This document shows, one piece after another, positions 60,778-64,000 of a stretch of 64,000 nucleotides of DNA (within the stretch, counting starts at the first letter, position 1; every line of letters begins with the position of its first letter). A model generated the notes under the pieces. The model saw nothing but the letters and a program-made list of their open reading frames with translations. It did not search any database and was not told where the DNA came from. The stretch spans positions 2,420,001 through 2,484,000 of the forward strand of contig NC_079878.1 of the NCBI RefSeq assembly GCF_029227915.1, written 5' to 3'. The DNA comes from Hydractinia symbiolongicarpus (Eukaryota; Cnidaria; Hydrozoa; Anthoathecata; Hydractiniidae). Both the position numbers and the translations under genes were made by a program.

Positions 60778-63006
60778 CTTTGTATACTTTTGACTATACG
60801 GCCCGAATCCGGGATTTACGGGAAGTCGCGGGTTTCGTTTGCCGGCGATTAAACTTCTTTTATTCAGCGTCTCATCAAAAATGAAAACATTTTTAAAAAC
60901 TACAAGTCTCATGGGCTTTAGTAGTGAAATAATAACTTAAAAAATCTTTCGGGAAATGAGTTTACTCCCTGGGTACTTTCTTTGTATACTTTTGACTATA
61001 CGGGCCGAGTCCGGGATTTACGGGAAATTGCAGGTTTTCGTTTGCCGGCGATTAAACTTCTTTTATTCAGAGTCTCATCAAAAATGAAAACATTTTTGTA
61101 AACTACAAGTCCCATGCGTTTTAGTGGTAAAAAAATAATTTAAAAAATCGTTCGGGAAATGAGTTTACTCCCTGGGTACTTTCTTTGTATACTTTTGACT
61201 ATACGGGCCGAGTCCGAGGTTTACGGGAAATGGCGGGTTTTCGTTTTCCGGCGATTAAACTTCTTTTATTCAGCGTCTCATCAAAAATGAAAACATTTTT
61301 GAAAACTACAAGTCTCATGCGCTTTAGTGGTGAAAAGATAATTTAAAAAATCGTTCGGGAAATGAGTTTACTCCCTGGGTACTTTCTTTGTATACTTTTG
61401 ACTATACGGGCCGAGTCCGGGGTTTACGGGAAATGGCGGGTTTTCGTTTTCCGGCGATTAAACTTCTTTTATTCAGCGTCTCATCAAAAATGAAAACATT
61501 TTTAAAAACTACAAGTCTCATGGGCTTTAGTAGTGAAATAATAATTTAAAAATCGTTCGGGAAATGAGTTTACTCCCTGGGTACTTTCTTTGTATACTTT
61601 TGACTATACGGGCCGAGTCCGGGATTTACGGGAAATCGCAGGTTTTCGTTTGCCGGCGATTAAACTTCTTTTATTCAGAGTCTCATCAAAAATGAAAACA
61701 TTTTTGTAAACTACAAGTCCCATGCGTTTTAGTGGTGAAAAAATAATTTAAAAAATCGTTCGGGAAATGAGTTTACTCCCTGGGTACTTTCTTTGTATAC
61801 TTTTGACTATACGGGCCGAGTCCGGGGTTTACGGGAAATGGCGGGTTTTCGTTTTCCGGCGATTAAACTTCTTTTATTCAGCGTCTCATCAAAAATGAAA
61901 ACATTTTTGTAAACTACAAGTCCCATGCGTTTTAGTGGTGAAAAAATAATTTAAAAAATCGTTCGGGAAATGAGTTTACTCCCTGGGTACTTTCTTTGTA
62001 TACTTTTGACTATACGGGCCGAGTCCGGGATTTACGGGAAATCGCAGGTTTTCGTTTGCCGGCGATTAAACTTCTTTTATTCAGAGTCTCATCAAAAATG
62101 AAAACATTTTTGTAAACTACAAGTCCCATGCGTTTTAGTGGTGAAAAAATAATTTAAAAAATCGTTCGGGAAATGAGTTTACTCCCTGGGTACTTTCTTT
62201 GTATACTTTTGACTATACGGGCCGAGTCCGGGGTTTACGGGAAATGGCGGGTTTTCGTTTTCCGGCGATTAAACTTCTTTTTTTCAGCGTCTCATCAAAA
62301 ATGAAAACATTTTTGAAAACTACAAGTCTCATGCGTTTTAGTGGCGAAAAGATACTTTAAAAAATCGTTTTGGAAATGAGTTTACTCACAGGGTACTTTC
62401 TTTGTATACATTTGACTATACGGGCCAAGGCCGGGATTTACGGGAATACGCGGGTTTTCGTTTGCCGGCGATTAAACCACTTTCATTAAGCGTCTCATCA
62501 AAAATGAAAACATTTCTGAAAACTACAGTTCTCATGCGTTTTAGTGGTGAAAAAATAATTTAAAAAATCGTTCGGGAAATGAGTTTACTCCCTGGGTACT
62601 TTCTTTGTATACTTTTGACTTTACGGGCCGAGTCGGGGATTTACGGGAAGTCCGGGTTTTCGTTTGCCGGCGATTAAACTTCTTTTATTCAGCGTCTCAT
62701 CAAAAATGAAAACATTTTTGAAAACTACAAGTCTCATGCGTTTTAGTGGTGAAAAGATAATTTAAAAAATCGTTTTGGAAATGAGTTTACTCACAGGGTA
62801 CTTTCTTTGTATACATTTGACTATACGGGCCAAGCCCGGGATTTCCCGAAATCGCGGGTTTTCGTTTGCCGGCGATTAAACCACTTTCATTAAACGTCTC
62901 ATCACAAATGAAAACATTTCTAAAAATTACAAGTCTCATGCGTTTTAGTGGTGAAAAAATAATTTAAAAAATCAATCGGGAAATGAGTTTACTCCCTGGG
63001 TACCTT
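60778..63006 (+). repeat. HOR-G, copy 2 expanded to 11 units (2229 bp)
   Basis: Units 60778 to 61588 repeat copy 1. Then 61791, 61994 and 62197 alternate the ccggggtttac and aatcgcagg types. Three units of HOR-A/HOR-B ancestry follow: 62400 (acagttctc), 62603 (an S-like unit with gggaagtccggg) and 62805 (gatttcccgaaatc; cattaaacg; ctaaaaattac). Confidence 0.88.
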
Positions 63007-64000
63007 CTTTGTATACTTTTGACTATACGGCCCGAATCCGGGATTTACGGGAAGTCGCGGGTTTCGTTTGCCGGCGATTAAACTTCTTTTATTCAGCGTC
63101 TCATCAAAAATGAAAACATTTTTAAAAACTACAAGTCTCATGGGCTTTAGTAGTGAAATAATAACTTAAAAAATCTTTCGGGAAATGAGTTTACTCCCTG
63201 GGTACTTTCTTTGTATACTTTTGACAATACGGGCCGAGTCCGGGATTTACGGGAAATCGCAGGTTTTCGTTTGCCGGCGATTAAACTTCTTTTATTCAGA
63301 GTCTCATCAAAAATGAAAACATTTTTGTAAACTACAAGTCCCATGCGTTTTAGTGGTAAAAAAATAATTTAAAAAATCGTTCGGGAAATGAGTTTACTCC
63401 CTGGGTACTTTCTTTGTATACTTTTGACTATACGGGCCGAGTCCGAGGTTTACGGGAAATGGCGGGTTTTCGTTTTCCGGCGATTAAACTTCTTTTATTC
63501 AGCGTCTCATCAAAAATGAAAACATTTTTGAAAACTACAAGTCTCATGCGCTTTAGTGGTGAAAAGATAATTTAAAAAATCGTTCGGGAAATGAGTTTAC
63601 TCCCTGGGTACTTTCTTTGTATACTTTTGACTATACGGGCCGAGTCCGGGGTTTACGGGAAATGGCGGGTTTTCGTTTTCCGGCGATTAAACTTCTTTTA
63701 TTCAGCGTCTCATCAAAAATGAAAACATTTTTAAAAACTACAAGTCTCATGGGCTTTAGTAGTGAAATAATAATTTAAAAATCGTTCGGGAAATGAGTTT
63801 ACTCCCTGGGTACTTTCTTTGTATACTTTTGACTATACGGGCCGAGTCCGGGATTTACGGGAAATCGCAGGTTTTCGTTTGCCGGCGATTAAACTTCTTT
63901 TATTCAGAGTCTCATCAAAAATGAAAACATTTTTGTAAACTACAAGTCCCATGCGTTTTAGTGGTGAAAAAATAATTTAAAAAATCGTTCGGGAAATGAG
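63007..64000 (+). repeat. HOR-G, copy 3, cut by the window edge
   Basis: Units 63007 (Q), 63209, 63412, 63615 and 63817 (partial) repeat 60778-61750 with the same markers, shifted by 2229 bp. The array continues past the right edge. Confidence 0.9.

Larger units (their letters stand above)
1..64000 (+). repeat. Satellite DNA array, ~203-bp monomer, ~310 units
   Basis: Seen directly: the word ctttgtatac or a close variant recurs every 203 bp (1, 204, 407, 610 and onward to 63817), with the rest of the unit conserved between occurrences. All units read the same way and no unique DNA interrupts them. The consensus unit is about 39% GC by hand count. Unit landmarks (position 1 = c of ctttgtatac): gtatac at 5-10, a dyad GATTT/AAATC at 36-50, gccggc at 65-70, cgtctc at 92-97, an A/T-rich stretch at about 151-169, and gaaatgagttta at about 177-188. 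Known: long HOR-organised arrays of this kind are centromeric or pericentromeric satellites in many eukaryotes. Inference: this is one of them. The family and species are not recognised. No rRNA, tRNA, transposon or protein gene is visible anywhere. Confidence 0.98.

Noticed and set aside
1-64000. Short open reading frames of 60-120 codons on both strands as real genes
   Set aside because: They recur at monomer spacing, shift frame from unit to unit (203 is 2 modulo 3), often rely on ttg starts, overlap on opposite strands, and break wherever a unit gains or loses a base. No recognisable domain was seen.
1-64000. CRISPR array
   Set aside because: The repeat period is about 203 bp with no unique spacers; the whole unit is the repeat. 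No cas gene is present.
1-64000. CENP-B box in the ordinary monomer (ttcgggaaatgag or tacgggaaatcgcggg)
   Set aside because: These match only half of the core or need a 1-bp spacing change. Only the S-unit form is close enough to mention.
1-64000. Ribosomal DNA spacer or telomeric repeat
   Set aside because: No rRNA-like sequence, no short G-rich telomeric motif, and no subrepeat-to-gene transition anywhere in the window.
1-64000. Inverted or head-to-head monomers
   Set aside because: I looked for the reverse complement of the unit landmarks (for example gagacgc followed by gccggc in inverted order) and found only the forward orientation.

Overview
The window is one uninterrupted tandem satellite DNA array. 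No gene, RNA gene or transposon is visible. From base 1 to base 64000 the sequence is a head-to-tail series of one AT-rich monomer of about 203 bp (roughly 310 full-length copies), all in the same orientation, with no unique spacer DNA. I placed unit starts at the recurrent ctttgtatac and followed the register across the window. Lengths are 203 bp or one of a few diagnostic variants (201, 202, 204 and 213 bp; truncated 41, 111 and 166 bp). Such megasatellite-scale, high-identity arrays with higher-order repeats (HORs) are typical of eukaryotic centromeric or pericentromeric heterochromatin. I do not recognise the monomer family and cannot name the organism. CpG is not depleted (13 per consensus unit by hand count, about 1.6 times expectation), which fits a genome with little CpG methylation or an array homogenised recently.

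Layout: 1-609 lead-in units; 610-5716 HOR-A (851 bp, four monomers plus a 41-bp remnant); 5717-14016 HOR-B (1822-bp 9-mer with 14-, 6- and 3-mer derivatives); 14017-17869 a mixed segment with partial internal duplications; 17870-21199 two copies of a 1665-bp HOR; 21200-30699 a block with 1218-bp hexamers inside a 3288-bp super-repeat; 30700-45118 a block punctuated by a 204-bp marker monomer, with 1624-, 1219- and 609-bp repeats; 45119-51035 a 2599-bp HOR carrying an expanded decamer and a 111-bp truncated unit; 50630-53065 two 1218-bp hexamers; 53066-57533 a mixed segment; 57534-59561 a 1217-bp hexamer; 59562-64000 a 1216-bp hexamer and an 11-mer derivative.

All open reading frames are by-products of the repeat. 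The monomer length is not a multiple of three, the same short peptides recur at monomer spacing on both strands, and each frame stops in the A/T-rich part of the unit. The biological content is therefore structural: a record of unequal exchange, truncation and homogenisation, plus candidate protein-binding or DNA-shape signals inside the unit (a CENP-B-box-like variant, a conserved dyad, A-tracts).
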